The notes beneath the pieces were generated by a model. That model did not search any database, was not told the origin of the DNA, and saw nothing but the letters and a program-made list of their open reading frames with translations. Source: Welwitschia mirabilis (Eukaryota; Gnetophyta; Gnetopsida; Welwitschiales). From it: 34,351 bases of DNA. Positions 9,401-21,100 of the stretch are shown one piece after another. A program made the position numbers and the translations under genes. Numbering within the stretch: the first letter of the stretch is position 1; the number at the start of each line of letters is the position of its first letter. The DNA lies in contig JBOZIK010000001.1 in assembly GCA_051453625.1 (NCBI GenBank), forward strand, positions 226,128,216 through 226,162,566. The letters run 5' to 3'.

Positions 9401-10143
9401 ATCCATTAAAGGCCTAGGATAAAAAAAAGATAATTGATTTCATTAAGAAATACTTACGTATTCTAGTAACAGAAATAAATTACAATGAAAAACATTACAA
9501 TGTAATAAACTCATGAAAAGTTACTTTAGGAAAGAAAAATATGCATCTAAACTAATACTCAACTATGATAAAGTTTTCTCTCATAACCTATATCACTAAA
9601 GAAATTATTACTAGATCAAAAGCAACATGAACTATGAGGGATAAGTAACAAAAAGCATAGAAAATAAAAAAGACTTCTTTGCATTAATCTCAAACCACAT
9701 CAGTGTTACAAAGTAGCTATACCTTAATTGAGGAAGCATAGCTCAACACTAAGGAAGACATCTCTATGCAACTATAAAAGATGGTTCTGTGACCCTTCAA
9801 TCTCTTGTCATGAGAATTTCCACTGCAAGAAAAAATAAGATGGAGTGAAGAGAGGAATTGATACTTATTAACAGCAAATAGTTAAATAACAAAATAGATA
9901 AATAGGTATAGGTACAACCCTAATAACCATGTAAGAGGCATATAAAAAATGGCAAAAGTTAAGTGAATGTTTAGTGGAGCATTACAACAGATGTTGTCCT
10001 ACTATCATCTAGATGATATAGGGGATGATGCCATCTCATAAACAATCCATGTCATCTGCCAAATTGATTACAGTTAGCATCCTTATTAGCTTCAACTGTT
10101 GTATCATTTATAAAGGAGTCTGGATGATGAGGTGAATGATAGA

Positions 10144-10151
10144 CTTTTATA
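10144..10151 (-). promoter_or_regulatory. Possible TATA box of the Athila/Tat-like LTR
   Basis: Sense strand reads TATAAAAG about 720 bp into the LTR, next to a CATC/GATG palindrome module. The aligned site in the right LTR (near 23035) keeps TTTATAAAG, which supports it as a conserved promoter element. Confidence 0.4.
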
Positions 10152-10871
10152 AGTATTTATTTAATATAATACCTTCAATGTTTGTAGAAAGTTTGTCTTG
10201 AAAATAGAATGTATTGTAAACTACTCTAAGTATTACAAAATGTTATGCAGATTGCATTTTTTTGTATCTTTAATATCAGCTCTCCATTATTATGGAAATC
10301 CAGTGTAAACCTACTTATTATCCTATAAAACTACTCAAAATACCCTATCAAATATATTCAAGTATAACATAGCTCTTCACTTAGGTTTATTAGTCCTTAA
10401 TAAAACCAAGTAATATACCGTGATTGTGAGACAACTTATCTAATAATAAAAATAGATAAGATACTAAAGAAATCATCTCAAAATACTTTTTAGAAATCTC
10501 ATAGATATAAACTAAATCAAGAAAAATCAGAAAAATTTCACTTGAATGAGTAACTGGCCATATCATTATCCAACTAGTCATCTAAATAATAGGAGGGACA
10601 AGAGGCTTTAAGAATGATCTTGTAAAACAAAAACCTATGACAAAATATTTTCAAATAAATAAGTAATTAATGAATTTATAATTAAAATCCCCTCACTAAA
10701 ATATATAGTAATGACTAAATAGATTGCTTAAATAAAATTACTCCTCATCGTAACACATGAAAAATGAAAATAAGCATGAAACTTAGATAAAAAGAAATAC
10801 AACATGTTGAACTCAAAACTGATATGTTCAAAAAAAATACATAGAGGGGGAGATAAAGTACAAAAAAATCA

Positions 10872-10882
10872 CTTCCCTCATT
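10872..10882 (-). promoter_or_regulatory. Polypurine tract of left unit
   Basis: Sense AATGAGGGAAG directly before the LTR start at 10871. The equivalent in the right unit is GACAAGGGAAG at 23799-23809. The tract is short and decayed. Confidence 0.45.
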
Positions 10883-11099
10883 ATCACATAATGAACTTTG
10901 TCTAGATAGTTGACTCTGGTGCAGGGGAAGAAAAGGGAAGATGCTCAAGATAAGTAGGGAAATGGAGGTTCACTAATGTGGAAATGGAATAAACTATATA
11001 ATATTCTTGAATATGTATAGCCTCTGGAATTTCTATTGTAATAATCTACTAAATGGATATAATGTACTGGTGCACATTAACATTCTAATCTTTAGAGTG

Positions 11100-12190
11100 T
11101 TATACTCTCCTGTCAACTATCAGGATCTACTACAATATTTGAATCTTTTGATTTAGAGTCTGGATCCTCTACTCTAAGATCTAGATACCAAGATCTACAA
11201 AACCTCTAATGGTTTTAAAGGTTTCTGCTAGGATGACCTGCATCTGCTTAAGTGTAGTACAAATCATAGGTCTTTGTACATGAGGTTGCTCTACCTCTCT
11301 TAGTACTTGTATGCTCATATCCTACAAATAGTGAGTAGAACTCTGAATATGAGATATATGTTACTCATCCATGAGCTCTGGTATTCTAAATCATCTGAAT
11401 AAAGTTGAGAGGAGGTATGGGTAACCTAGTGTCTACATTTATCATTCCTCTACTATCAACATAAGTCTCCTTTAGATATAAGTTGGTAAATCCATCTGCT
11501 CTTCCTACTTGAAAGCTACCAGAATTTATAAATATATGACCATAGCATGACTATTATGAAATAATGAGCTGATGTTATAATTACTCCTCTTTAAAGTATT
11601 TTGTATGTAGGAATAAATTAGGTAATAAGAAATTCCTACATATCTATGATCAAATTAGTTGGAATGTCTAATGCAATGCCATATGCACGGCGCTCCTAGG
11701 TCTCTCTAGCAAAATGAATGTGTAAACTCCCAAGCCAACCTAGATCTATGACTACTATGATGTGGGATGAAAGTATGGCAATCTTATGGTCCCAATTATA
11801 TCCTACAATCATATCAACTAGGTGAACCCGAGAATTTGGACGATGCATTATATGCATGATGTCATAGAACTCCCTCGTCTTCGATACATAATATGACTCA
11901 TACAAATATGTAATCCATAGAAGCTATATATTTGAGATATTTTGATCAATATTAAGCTCTATCTAGCTCATGAAATCTCCAAAATATCACTTAGCATAGA
12001 TGGTAGCTATCTGTATCGTCAAAGAACGTATGTCTCAAGGTGGAGGATGTATCGACTTTGCATTCTCAACCTTTGGCAATACTAATAGGTCCACCTGCTT
12101 CTTTACATCCTTAATCTTAGCATGTCTAGATCTATGTGTAGAGCACCTACTTAATCATCAATACACAAGAAACATCATGTGAGATTGGAT
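11100..12190 (-). pseudogene. 3' accessory ORF of the Athila/Tat-like element (copy 1)
   Basis: Read on the reverse strand: a basic start (HRSRHAKIKDVKKQV near 12130), FGDFMS near 11975, then an open stretch 11905-11696 containing YYVSKTREFYDIMHI, HLVDMI, ILSSHI and SLHIHFARET. Then AYGIALDIPTNLIIDM near 11650, and a C-terminal coiled coil at about 11256-11120 (LKQMQVILAETFKTIRGF, ILE.RIQTLNQKIQIL). The second copy at 24020-25080 keeps the same order in the same strand, so this was a real protein. It lies between integrase and 3' LTR, where Athila/Tat elements carry extra ORFs. It resembles the plant transposon-protein family, but the assignment is tentative and its function is unknown. Numerous stops. 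Confidence 0.6.
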
Positions 12191-14392
12191 AGATGTGCCA
12201 AATACATCACATGGATGTGTAATAATAACCACTAAAATTGATTAAAAAATAAGAAAAGTAATGAAAATGCATTCTACCTCCCCTCTAATACTATAAATAC
12301 ATTCCATATTACTTAGCCATCAAAAGAAAAGTGTGAAATGCACAAAAAATGAAAAAAATAGTTTTTTAAGTGGCCCCACTTATAGTAAAAATTTAAAGTA
12401 CTCTAATGAAAAATATAATTTAGTAGAATCATAGAACACATTAAACTAATAAATTTTTCCTAAAGGACCACTTCATTTTGACTTATGATTTATGAGAAAT
12501 CGAGTGTGAAAGATGGAAAGTTAAAATTTTCTCATAAAACACACAACTAATCATAACTTTTAAAGTACATGGTGAAAATTAGATTTGTAAGTCCCAAATC
12601 AAAGAGCATGAGAAACTAATAAACATATGTGAAAAATTCACATCAAAAGAATAAAAAATGGGAGAAAAAATTTAAAAACAAGAGGGAGAGAAAAACAAAT
12701 CTCATTTTGATAAATTCACTAAAAACTTTAAAATTTGGATGTAAAATCGAGTGGAACAAAATTCAAGATCTAGAAAGGTCTAGGGTGGTAATTGTTTTTT
12801 GAAGGAATAGACAAAAATAACAAGAAAATNNNNNNNNNNNNNNNNNNNNNNNNNNNNNNNNNNNNNNNNNNNNNNNNNNNNNNNNNNNNNNNNNNNNNNN
12901 NNNNNNNNNNNNNNNNNNNNNNNNNNNNNNNNNNNNNNNNNNNNNNNNNNNNNNNNNNNNNNNNNNNNNNNNNNNNNNNNNNNNNNNNNNNNNNNNNNNN
13001 NNNNNNNNNNNNNNNNNNNNNNNNNNNNNNNNNNNNNNNNNNNNNNNNNNNNNNNNNNNNNNNNNNNNNNNNNNNNNNNNNNNNNNNNNNNNNNNNNNNN
13101 NNNNNNNNNNNNNNNNNNNNNNNNNNNNNNNNNNNNNNNNNNNNNNNNNNNNNNNNNNNNNNNNNNNNNNNNNNNNNNNNNNNNNNNNNNNNNNNNNNNN
13201 NNNNNNNNNNNNNNNNNNNNNNNNNNNNNNNNNNNNNNNNNNNNNNNNNNNNNNNNNNNNNNNNNNNNNNNNNNNNNNNNNNNNNNNNNNNNNNNNNNNN
13301 NNNNNNNNNNNNNNNNNNNNNNNNNNNNNNNNNNNNNNNNNNNNNNNNNNNNNNNNNNNNNNNNNNNNNNNNNNNNNNNNNNNNNNNNNNNNNNNNNNNN
13401 NNNNNNNNNNNNNNNNNNNNNNNNNNNNNNNNNNNNNNNNNNNNNNNNNNNNNNNNNNNNNNNNNNNNNNNNNNNNNNNNNNNNNNNNNNNNNNNNNNNN
13501 NNNNNNNNNNNNNNNNNNNAAAAGATTTGGACTATGGGTTTATCACACTGTCATCTAGTTGCATCATCCAAATGACAACTCTAGGAGGAATCTTAGAAAA
13601 AAATTAGACTGTTATCCATCTTGTGTTGTTTATATAACTAAGTAATTAATGGGACTAAGAAATATTCTTGAAAAAATAAATATATTAGTTAATAAAGTTA
13701 GACTTAGATATAATCATCAAAATATTATATTTTATTAGAAAGCTTAAAAAAATGAGAAAGAAAAATATAAAAATTAGGATGAAGTGTAAAAAGTTCAAAA
13801 TAAAAGAAACTAATGGGGAAAAAAGAACTAACTAGGCTAAAACCTGATAATAAAAACTAAATAAATGTGCCCAAAATAAAAAGTAAAACAAGATAAAGTA
13901 GAAAGCTCCAAAAGATACAAGGAATCGCATAAAATCTATGCAACATAAAGGATGTTCTAATGAATTTAAGTGCTAATGAAAAATGATATTACATAAATGA
14001 ATAAGAAGAAAAGTACTAAATGATAAGGTCCTATGTAAAGATGAGAAGATGTAAAAACAACTTTAAAATAACAAACAAAAAATTAAAAGGAAAGTAGAAT
14101 GAAAATGAACATAAGGAACAAGGAAAAGATTGCTTATCTATTCTAAATTCTACTGTAGCAAACCCCTAAGAAAGACATCATAAACTACCTTAGTAAAAAT
14201 GCATGATAAAATGTATAAACTCCATAAAGTTCCACTCAAAAAAGTAGTTATTATGGTGATACCAAAACTTAAGTGCTTAGAATAATGAATGACAAGATTA
14301 AAAGCTACTCAGAAATGAACGAACTTACTCACACTCCATAAACACATTTAAATCCTCAAAAGTGAAATAACCCTGTGAGAATGCTAAAAGTC
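12191..14392. other. 3' non-coding interior of the left unit, with a gap
   Basis: AT-rich DNA between accessory ORF and integrase with no recognisable coding. It includes an A-rich stretch at 12340-12760 and the 690-N gap. The small open frames next to the gap are chance. Confidence 0.5.
12830..13519. other. Assembly gap, 690 N
   Basis: Unsequenced bases in the 3' interior; the flanks show no shared sequence. Confidence 1.
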
Positions 14393-14519
14393 NNNNNNNN
14401 NNNNNNNNNNNNNNNNNNNNNNNNNNNNNNNNNNNNNNNNNNNNNNNNNNNNNNNNNNNNNNNNNNNNNNNNNNNNNNNNNNNNNNNNNNNNNNNNNNNN
14501 NNNNNNNNNNNNNNNNNNN
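14393..14519. other. Assembly gap, 127 N
   Basis: Unsequenced bases in the 3' interior; the flanks show no shared sequence. Confidence 1.
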
Positions 14520-15030
14520 GACCAACTAACCTCCTAGTGGAATTCTCAAAACTATCAATACTACCAAAGGTTCCTTTTAGAAAAATTTACCCCAATGTGA
14601 TAGAACATTAGAATGACCATGTATTTTTCTTTAAGAAAAAAATACAATAGATCATGATTATTATTTATTTTTCTTTTTCTTTTTTTCTCTCTCTCTCTTT
14701 TTTACCTAAAAAATTCCCACATGATCACACACTCAAAAATACAAATGTAAATAAGTGAGATGAAAGATAGAAAAAAATACTTCAAACAACTAAAGACCTT
14801 ACACCATTAAAAAAAAAGTATAAGAACTAAGAAATCATCTTTCAAAATAAAGTTCATAGATATGGGAATGTCTCAAGATCAAGTGAATCCAATCTTACCA
14901 TTATAAAATGCCTAAGTATGAATACTAGTTATAAAAAAATTTATAAAGCAACACATAAGTTAAGTTTAAAAGATAATTAAGTGAAATCATAACATGCATC
15001 AAAGGAATAAGCTAAGAAATAGTTCAAATA
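14520..15030. other. 3' non-coding interior with a CT-rich tract, no gene seen
   Basis: Contains a pyrimidine tract at about 14660-14703 (TTTCTTTTTCTTTTTTTCTC then CT repeats) and A-rich DNA downstream of the integrase end. Confidence 0.5.
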
Positions 15031-16310
15031 ATGATAGGATGGAAGTCGTCTTCATTGAGGGAAGCCTTCAAAACAAGTGCTTTCATCATGTTCATAGTTT
15101 TATAAAAAGATCCTTTATATAGTTTTAACCATTGTTCATTAACTTTCTGAATCTCTTTATTTTCTAAGTTAGAAATCTAAATAGAGCTATTAGAATGGAC
15201 TCTCTCTATAAGATAAGGACCTAACCATTTAGAGATCAACTTATTATTCAAAATATGTATTCTAGTATTATATAAAAGGATAAGTTGATCGGGTTTAAAC
15301 TTTTTATGAAGTAATGTTTTATCATGTTTGAACTTAGCTTAGGCTTTACGAAATAATTAACAATGTATAGCATGAGTATGTTTTTTTATCAAGGTGGTCT
15401 AACTGAGCTAACCTATGTTTAAGGTTTTCATAAAGGTCCACAAGATTAAGTTAATAAGAAATACAATAAAATTTATAACATACATCAAGAGGTAAAATAC
15501 AAACTTTTTTGTATACAAGTTCATAAGGTGACAAACCAAGAGAATTATGCCAAGTAGTATGGTAAGCCCAAAGAATATTGTTCATCTTAGGAGCCCAAGA
15601 TTTCTTATTAACAGAGATAATTTTTTAAAACATTTTTTTTAATTTCTCTATTTGCATTTTTATCCTATTCATTAGTCTAAGGATAATAAGCACAAGTGAC
15701 TCTATGTTATATTCCAATGGATAAAATAAGTTTCCTGAAAAGCTAATTAATAAAATAAGTTCCTTAATCACTAAGAATAATTCTAGGAAAACCAAATCTT
15801 TGAAAAATATGATTTTTAAAAAAATGACAAATAGTTTAGGTGTTATTCAAAGAAGTAGGAATATCTTCAACCCATTTACTAACATAATCTACAGTAACTA
15901 AAATGTAATATTTTTCATGAAAAGGTGGGTGAATAGAGCCTGTAAAATAAATACCTCAAAATTTAAATGGTTCACATTTAAGAATAGATCTAAGGGACAT
16001 TACCTGAGCATTAATAAGTCTATCATAATGCTGATAAAAATTACACCTTCTAGAAAAACCAAAAGAATCCTAAAAAAGAGTAGCCAATAAAAAGCAAAAT
16101 GAAGAATTTTTATAGACATTTTCTATCCACTAAAATAACTTCCACAAACATTACCATAACAAAGATAAATCTTTTTAAAATTTCCCCAATTAGGCACACA
16201 TTTTTGCATAATTTGGTCTTTACACCTATGATACAAATATGGCTCTATACACTCATAGTCACCTATTATATAAATAAAAGATTTGCATTGATCATAAGTC
16301 TAAGGTTGTA
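15030..16310 (-). pseudogene. Athila/Tat-like integrase remnant
   Basis: Reverse strand, read from 16310 down. The N-terminal zinc-binding part has EPYLYHRCKDQIMQKCVP near 16240 and SIKILHFAFYW near 16110. The catalytic core follows: GIYFTG at 15938-15955 (family GIDFMG; Asp now Tyr), YVSKWVEDIPT near 15875, ILSD at 15777 (second Asp kept), and NANREIK near 15650, where the catalytic Glu two codons earlier is Lys (15659-15661). Later blocks are KSWAPKMNNILWAYHTTWHN near 15580, LGLSPYELVYKK near 15530, a C-terminal SH3-like part (LISKWLGPYLIERVH near 15230) and KVNEQWLKLYKGSFY near 15140. Several stops and shifts. The wording is that of Athila/Tat integrases, whose job is to insert element DNA. 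Confidence 0.9.
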
Positions 16311-16990
16311 GTGTTTTCATAGTAATAAGTTAATTAATAATATTAGCAAACTAAGGAGGAGGATGAGTAAAAGATATGAAAAAATTTTATTATCCAAATA
16401 AGAATCATTAATAAGAGTATCATTAAGAGAAGAAGAAAAATAAAACAAATGATGAGTAATACAATTATTCCTTTCTACTTTATCAATAATCATTAAATTA
16501 AATTATTTCATTAGGAGAATCCATTTAATCAATCTAGTAATAGAATCTTTCTTGATTATAAGGTAACAAGTCTTAACATGATCAATATAATCATTCATAT
16601 AAAAGCTTAAAATATAATGTCTAAGCATATCAAGATAAAAGATGATGGCTAAAATTTCCTTCTATATAGTAGTGTAATTTATTTAAGTTCTAGACAGAGA
16701 TTTACTATGATAAGATATGACTCTAGAATCATTTCCATGTTTTTGACAAAATACCCCACCCATAAAAAATTACTAGCCTTACATCCTAATTCAAAATCTT
16801 TTTCCTAATTGGGTCTTATTACAATAGAAGCATAAGAAAGTTTATGTTTAAGCCTATTAAAAGTAAGCTAATAAGGTTCATTGCATTTAAATTTAGATTC
16901 TTTTTTCTAGTAATGAGTAAAGGTCTTTATAAATGTTTAGATAATTATGAATAAACTAATGATAAAAACCATAATGATTAAGAAAAGATC
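16311..16990 (-). pseudogene. Athila/Tat-like RNase H remnant
   Basis: Continues from RT on the reverse strand: RSFLNHYGFYH near 16985 (RT connection), CKASNF near 16780 (family CDAS; first catalytic Asp replaced by Lys), INYTTI.KEILAIIF near 16670 (Glu kept), YIDHVK near 16580 (Asp kept). RNase H degrades the RNA template during reverse transcription. Too many stops for function. The 16311-16500 tail links to integrase and has no clear motif. Confidence 0.8.
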
Positions 16991-16999
16991 TAACTTATT

Positions 17000-17680
17000 T
17001 TATATTTGTAGGGGAATTTAGGTTTTAAATAATATTAAATTTGTTAGGGTCCATCCTAATCCTCTTTCTCAAAATACGATGATCTAAAATAATTCTATTT
17101 TCAACTAAAAATAAACTTTTTTCCCAACTCAAATATAGGCTAGTAGAAAGGCATCTATTAAGAACCTTCTCTAATAATTCTATGATTTGTTTAAACGTTT
17201 TAGTATAAATAAGGAAGTCATCCCTAAAAATTTCAATTCAATCCTATAGCATATTGGAAAATATACTTATCATAGCATGCTAAAAAGTACCAAGAGCATT
17301 ACAAAGTCTAAAAGACATGTACTAAAAAGAAAAAGTACTAAAAGGTAAAGTGAAATTAGTTTTCACTTGATTCTCACTGGCAATACAAACCTAATTTAAC
17401 CACTATATCCATCAAGAAAATAACCAAATGCATGTCCATAAATCCTATTAAGTATCTGATTAAGAAAAGAAAAAGGATAATAATCTTTTTTGGTTACTTT
17501 GTTTAATCTTCTAAAACCTATGCACATCCTTCATTTTCCATCTTTTTTAAGAACTACCATCAAAGGGCTAATCCACTCACTATTAGCTATGGCATGAATA
17601 ATTCCACCACCTATTAATTTAATGATTTCATGTTTAATAACTTGCTTAAGTGCTAGATTAACTCTACATTGGGTTGCCTA
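17000..17680 (-). pseudogene. Athila/Tat-like reverse transcriptase remnant
   Basis: Reverse strand from 17680: NLALKQVIKHEIIKLIGGG, IIHAIANSEWISPLMVVLKK at 17605-17545, RMCIGFRRLNKVT near 17515, NQILNRIYGHAFGYFLDGYS near 17440, GYNQV, MSFRLCNALGTFQHAMISI near 17300, and FRDD at 17217-17228 (both catalytic Asp retained; family FMDD). Then EKVLNRC and a segment near the start of RNase H. GIIY-type start, FLDGYSGYNQ and FMDD are hallmarks of the Athila/Tat branch. It copies element RNA into DNA. Stops and shifts are fewer than in gag, so RT is the best-preserved part. Confidence 0.92.
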
Positions 17681-18299
17681 ATAGGTTTTATATTATTCTT
17701 AAGATAGATTTTATCTTAAATAATTAAGGTAAGGATAACTGTCAAATCTTTACGAGACCAAGAAAACACATTTAACTTTAATTGTAAAAAAATAAAAATT
17801 AAACTCAATTCTTGTTAAGGCGAAATATTCTCATTGATTATCAAACATTTATTTAGATCATTTATTAAAAAATGTATTTTATTTCACTGGATAAAGGTTT
17901 CAAATTTAAATTTAAATTTAGATTTTTATTTTTGATTAAATTTGTAGGAAAATTCAAAATCGTCTAGACATTAGTAGTGGATGATCATCCTAAAAATATG
18001 AAATCTCAATTCTATTAGATCTCAGACTTCTACATAATCAATAGACTTAGTCTTTTCACTTTCTAAATCAAAATAATTAATTTTTAGATGGTCAAAATCA
18101 AGCTAATCTTTATAAAAAAATGTTCAATTTGTCTACTTCTAATTGATTATTAAATAAAGTTAGTTCATGAAGCATTAATTATTTTTCTTGAAGTGGATGA
18201 TTTTATAAAAATAAAGTTTGATTCATTATTTTTTCACACTTAAATCATTACATAAATATTTTTAGCTACAATAAAAACTCTTATTGAAAACTTCTTATT
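17681..18299 (-). pseudogene. Protease-RT linker region
   Basis: Between protease and RT on the reverse strand, without recognisable motif. In Athila/Tat polyproteins this linker is variable, so little can be said. Stop-rich and A/T-rich. Confidence 0.4.
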
Positions 18300-18610
18300 T
18301 TCTAAATAACATTCATATCAAATCTATTCTTGTATTTATAATACAATGGAATGTTACACAAAAAGCTCTACCTATAAGTAAAGAATAACCACTATTATGT
18401 TTAACTTCTATCATAAAAACATCAATAGGGTAGAATACTTCTTCAATATAAATGACTAAATCCTTTATAATACATAAAAATTTCTTAATAGATGTATTAG
18501 ACAATTCTTAGATAAATCTTATAGAATTTATTCTATTTTTCAACATAAGTTATTGACAAATGTGCAAGGACATAATTTTAACACTATCTCCAATATCAAT
18601 TAAAGATTTC
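18300..18610 (-). pseudogene. Athila/Tat-like aspartic protease remnant
   Basis: IDIGDS at 18583-18600 matches the protease active-site motif DLGAS: the catalytic Asp is kept but Ala has become Asp. An open stretch 18504-18313 follows with SIKKFLCIIKDLVIYIEEVF, PIDVFMIEV, LLIGRAFCVT, then INTRID. This matches the flap and the LLGRPF..TA..IDV core of plant Ty3/gypsy proteases. The protease cleaves the element's own polyprotein. It lies between gag and RT, as expected. Confidence 0.85.
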
Positions 18611-19649
18611 TTAATCTATCTATTTCCCTCTAAAATAATACTAATAGTTGCTACCCTTAAATCTTTAAACTTTGGATATTTCTATAAAACTATGTTGTTA
18701 ATGGATTGGACTAGGAAGACTTTACTAGGAATGGTTCATTTTTATTTCCTCTTAATTAGATCTTTTCATAACCTAGAATACTTAGGGTTATTTTGCAAAA
18801 GTTTTCAAAATGGTAAATTGATATTCACATTTTGCATTAAGGATTTAAGATGTTCATCAAAAGTAGAATTTGTGTTCAATCAATCAAGCTAAGGGGAAGC
18901 AGGTTCCTTATGAGACGAATTTTTCTTTTTGTTGCTTAAAGGAGAATGGATAGAATGATTTTTTAAAATTTTTATATCCTCTTTTTTATTAGTTTTATCA
19001 CTTTGAAATGTTAAAGTATCATGGGTGGAAGGTATTATCTCATTTTCACTTCTTCTCATAACCTTCCAATCCTTTGTAACTATATTTGAGTTTGGTAAAT
19101 ATTTAGTGGCATAACCCTTATGATCTTTGGTTAGCAAGCATCGTTTGTTGTGAAATACTCACAAGATTTTTAATGTTGGAATTTGTTCTTTCTTGTGTTT
19201 TTCTCAACTCATCAATTGAATTTCTAAGTGGATCATCTTAATTTTTTGAGTTGGATAATCTTGCTTAATTATTTGAGTTATTTGCTTGGAAAATTATGTT
19301 CTCATATCTCTTTTTAAATGGTTGAAAGTTAGGATGACTTTTTGAAAATTTTTAAAATTAGGTTTTCTACTTATTATATGTTGAAAATTATTGTGATTTT
19401 GGATTTAACTTTGGTTTTGATTAAATTTTGAAGACCTTTGGTTGAAGGTACACACTTCTTTATAAATTCTTTCTTTGTATATTAGAAGTAAAGGAGACTA
19501 TTTTGTAAAATGATAATTGTCTTCACACAAATCATAAGTTCAAGCTATAACTACACTCTTCTCTATTGCCACATTTGGATCTAAAATCATCTGAGTGTCT
19601 TTTTCTAAAGTTGAGGTAAAATATTTAATAATATTTATTGGTTAATTTT
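18611..19649 (-). pseudogene. Gag-protease linker region
   Basis: An open Lys/Ser/Asn-rich stretch (19137-18889: KKEDIKILKNHSIHSPLSNK) and otherwise broken frames. No zinc knuckle found. A charged low-complexity linker is usual here in Athila/Tat gag-pol. Confidence 0.5.
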
Positions 19650-20450
19650 TAGTTATTATTTCTTCTTTTTCTTTGTTAATATCCTTAAGATCTTTAATAA
19701 TTTTAACCTATAGTTTGATTTTCTTTCGATGAGGATTTAGGCCAAGTTTAACTTACTTTCACTAACTCTTCTAACACTTTTCAAGCATTTTGTAAAGTAA
19801 GGTTCAATAAATTTCCTTCATATGAAAAATCAACTAGTTACTTAGTTTGATTATTGAGTCCACTATAAAAGTAGTCTACCAATTCTTCTTAGGAAAATCA
19901 TCTACAGTGTTTGAATATAAAGCAATAAAAAATCTCATATAGGCAGAGGCATAATCTTCATCAAGCTAATGTTGGAAGTTGATTATTTATTTCTTACATT
20001 TTCTAATGATAGTTTCACCAATGGATCTCTTAATGAAATATTCTTAAACTTGACTCCATGATTTTAAACTTGACTTCATGATTTTAAACTTTTATGAGGA
20101 ATCGTTCTTAATTAAAGTTTAATTTTACCTTTTAAAGTGATGGGAAAAATGACCATCTAAATCCTATAACTTATTATTTTCTTATCATTTCCTAAAGTGA
20201 GAACTAACTATTTGATGTTAGCAATGTATTATAAATGATCTTTATTAAAATCATTACTAAAAATGGGATAAGTATTTAGGTTTTTAATTTTAACACCATC
20301 ACTAGGAGATAGAGCAAAAGGGATTTAGATTTCATGTATTTTATTAGTAATTAGTTCTTTAAAAGTGACATTAGCATTGGGTTTAATAGGTGTATTTGTA
20401 AGGGTTCAAATGACAAAGGATGGATTAGGTAAAGTGTTTTTCTTTTACCT
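19650..20450 (-). pseudogene. Athila/Tat-like gag (retrotransposon gag domain) remnant
   Basis: Reverse strand, in broken frames. FPITLKGKIKL.LRTIPHKSL at about 20150-20090 matches the family block FPFSLRDKAKAWLNSLP. KYFI-like (EYFIKRSIGETIIRKCKK) lies near 20040, LDEDYASAYMRFF near 19960, FYSGLNNQTK near 19875 (family FYNGL), then YEGNLLNLTLQNAWKVLEEL near 19800. Gag forms the virus-like particle. A 20-bp direct duplication at 20046-20085 shifts the frame inside the domain. Confidence 0.8.
20046..20085. repeat. 20-bp tandem duplication inside gag
   Basis: AAACTTGACTCCATGATTTT is followed directly by AAACTTGACTTCATGATTTT, one base different. Twenty is not a multiple of three, so it breaks the gag frame. 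Confidence 0.9.
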
Positions 20451-21100
20451 TTGCAATGAGCTACACATATTTAAAAATTGAAAAATATCATTAAAACAAT
20501 ATTCCAAAAAATTTTCTCTTTTAAAATCAATCTCTAAAGAAATAAATATAGAAATTTTAGGAATTTTTGAACTTTATGTACTTTTGTTGTGCATATATGA
20601 ATTAATTTCAAAGTTAATCAAACCTTATCAGATATTTTTTTCTATGAATAATCGTTTTCTCTAATATTTTTCTTCTTACTAGATTTTACCATGTCCTAGC
20701 ATGCTTATTTTTTATGCATAATCGCATCCCTTTCCAAATGAATAAAAACAAAAAACACAAAAAATAAAAAAATGTAAAAATAATAGACATAGAAAACACA
20801 AACAATAGATTATCATCCACCTGAGTCATCTGCATGATAGAGGGAACAATAGGAAAAATCCTAAATTTTTTTGAGAAAATGAAAAGCTGAAAATACAAGG
20901 CATAGAGATTATCATCACTACACACCATTTAGATGATGAAGTGGATAATAAAGATTTTATTTTAAAACATAAAAACTAAAACTACAAAAAGAAAACCTAT
21001 GTTGATATAGCTAAACATATAGTCTTGCTACATGTAAACATCCAAATCGAGATCCAAATATTTACTAGGGTAATGATAACTCTCAAAATTTAAGTAGCCT
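20451..21100 (-). other. 5' leader of the left unit, with CATC/GATG modules
   Basis: Untranslated leader between primer site and gag. It holds palindrome-like words related to those in the LTR at about 20815-20850 (GAGTCATCTGCATGATAG) and 20925-20950 (ATTTAGATGATGAAGTGG). No ORF of note. Confidence 0.5.

Larger units (their letters stand above)
8932..10871 (-). repeat. LTR of the Athila/Tat-like element (3' LTR, left copy)
   Basis: In sense (reverse) direction it starts after a polypurine tract with TGATTTTTTTGTAC at 10871 and ends ACATCACAACA at 8932. Much of it aligns with 21122-23798: shared blocks include CATCTC/TTTCTTTATAA after AAGGAAGA (9750 and 21570), CTTCAATCTC (9796 and 21617), GGGGATGATGCCAT (10021 and 21841) and TATTATGGAAATC (10287 and 22103). 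About 1.94 kb including a 100-N gap. The outer end abuts the chromovirus pol at 8930. Palindromic CATC/GATG modules lie at about 9995-10035, 10095-10140 and 10560-10605. I see no clear target-site duplication. Confidence 0.75.

Noticed and set aside
12000-12182. Plus-strand ORF of 60 codons
   Set aside because: Antisense to the N-terminal part of the accessory ORF that is supported by a second copy.
8932-12190. A giant LTR carrying the accessory ORF
   Set aside because: The direct repeat does include the ORF, but polypurine-like tracts lie between ORF and LTR (10872, 23799), and another LTR copy lies upstream at 25290, so a tandem array explains it better. Not fully excluded.
12792-13607. 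A 271-codon ORF
   Set aside because: Almost entirely N; the ends show no domain.
14325-14611. Small ORFs on both strands across the 127-N gap
   Set aside because: Produced by N being read as open; no recognisable residues on either side.
14660-14703. Pyrimidine tract as a polypurine tract of a reverse-strand element
   Set aside because: It lies inside the 3' interior, far from any LTR start, and is simple CT/T repeat.
16099-16311. Plus-strand ORF of 70 codons
   Set aside because: Antisense to the integrase zinc-binding region of the minus-strand element.
18560-18892. Plus-strand ORF of 110 codons, the longest without N
   Set aside because: Overlaps the protease active site read on the other strand; the plus-strand peptide has no family resemblance.
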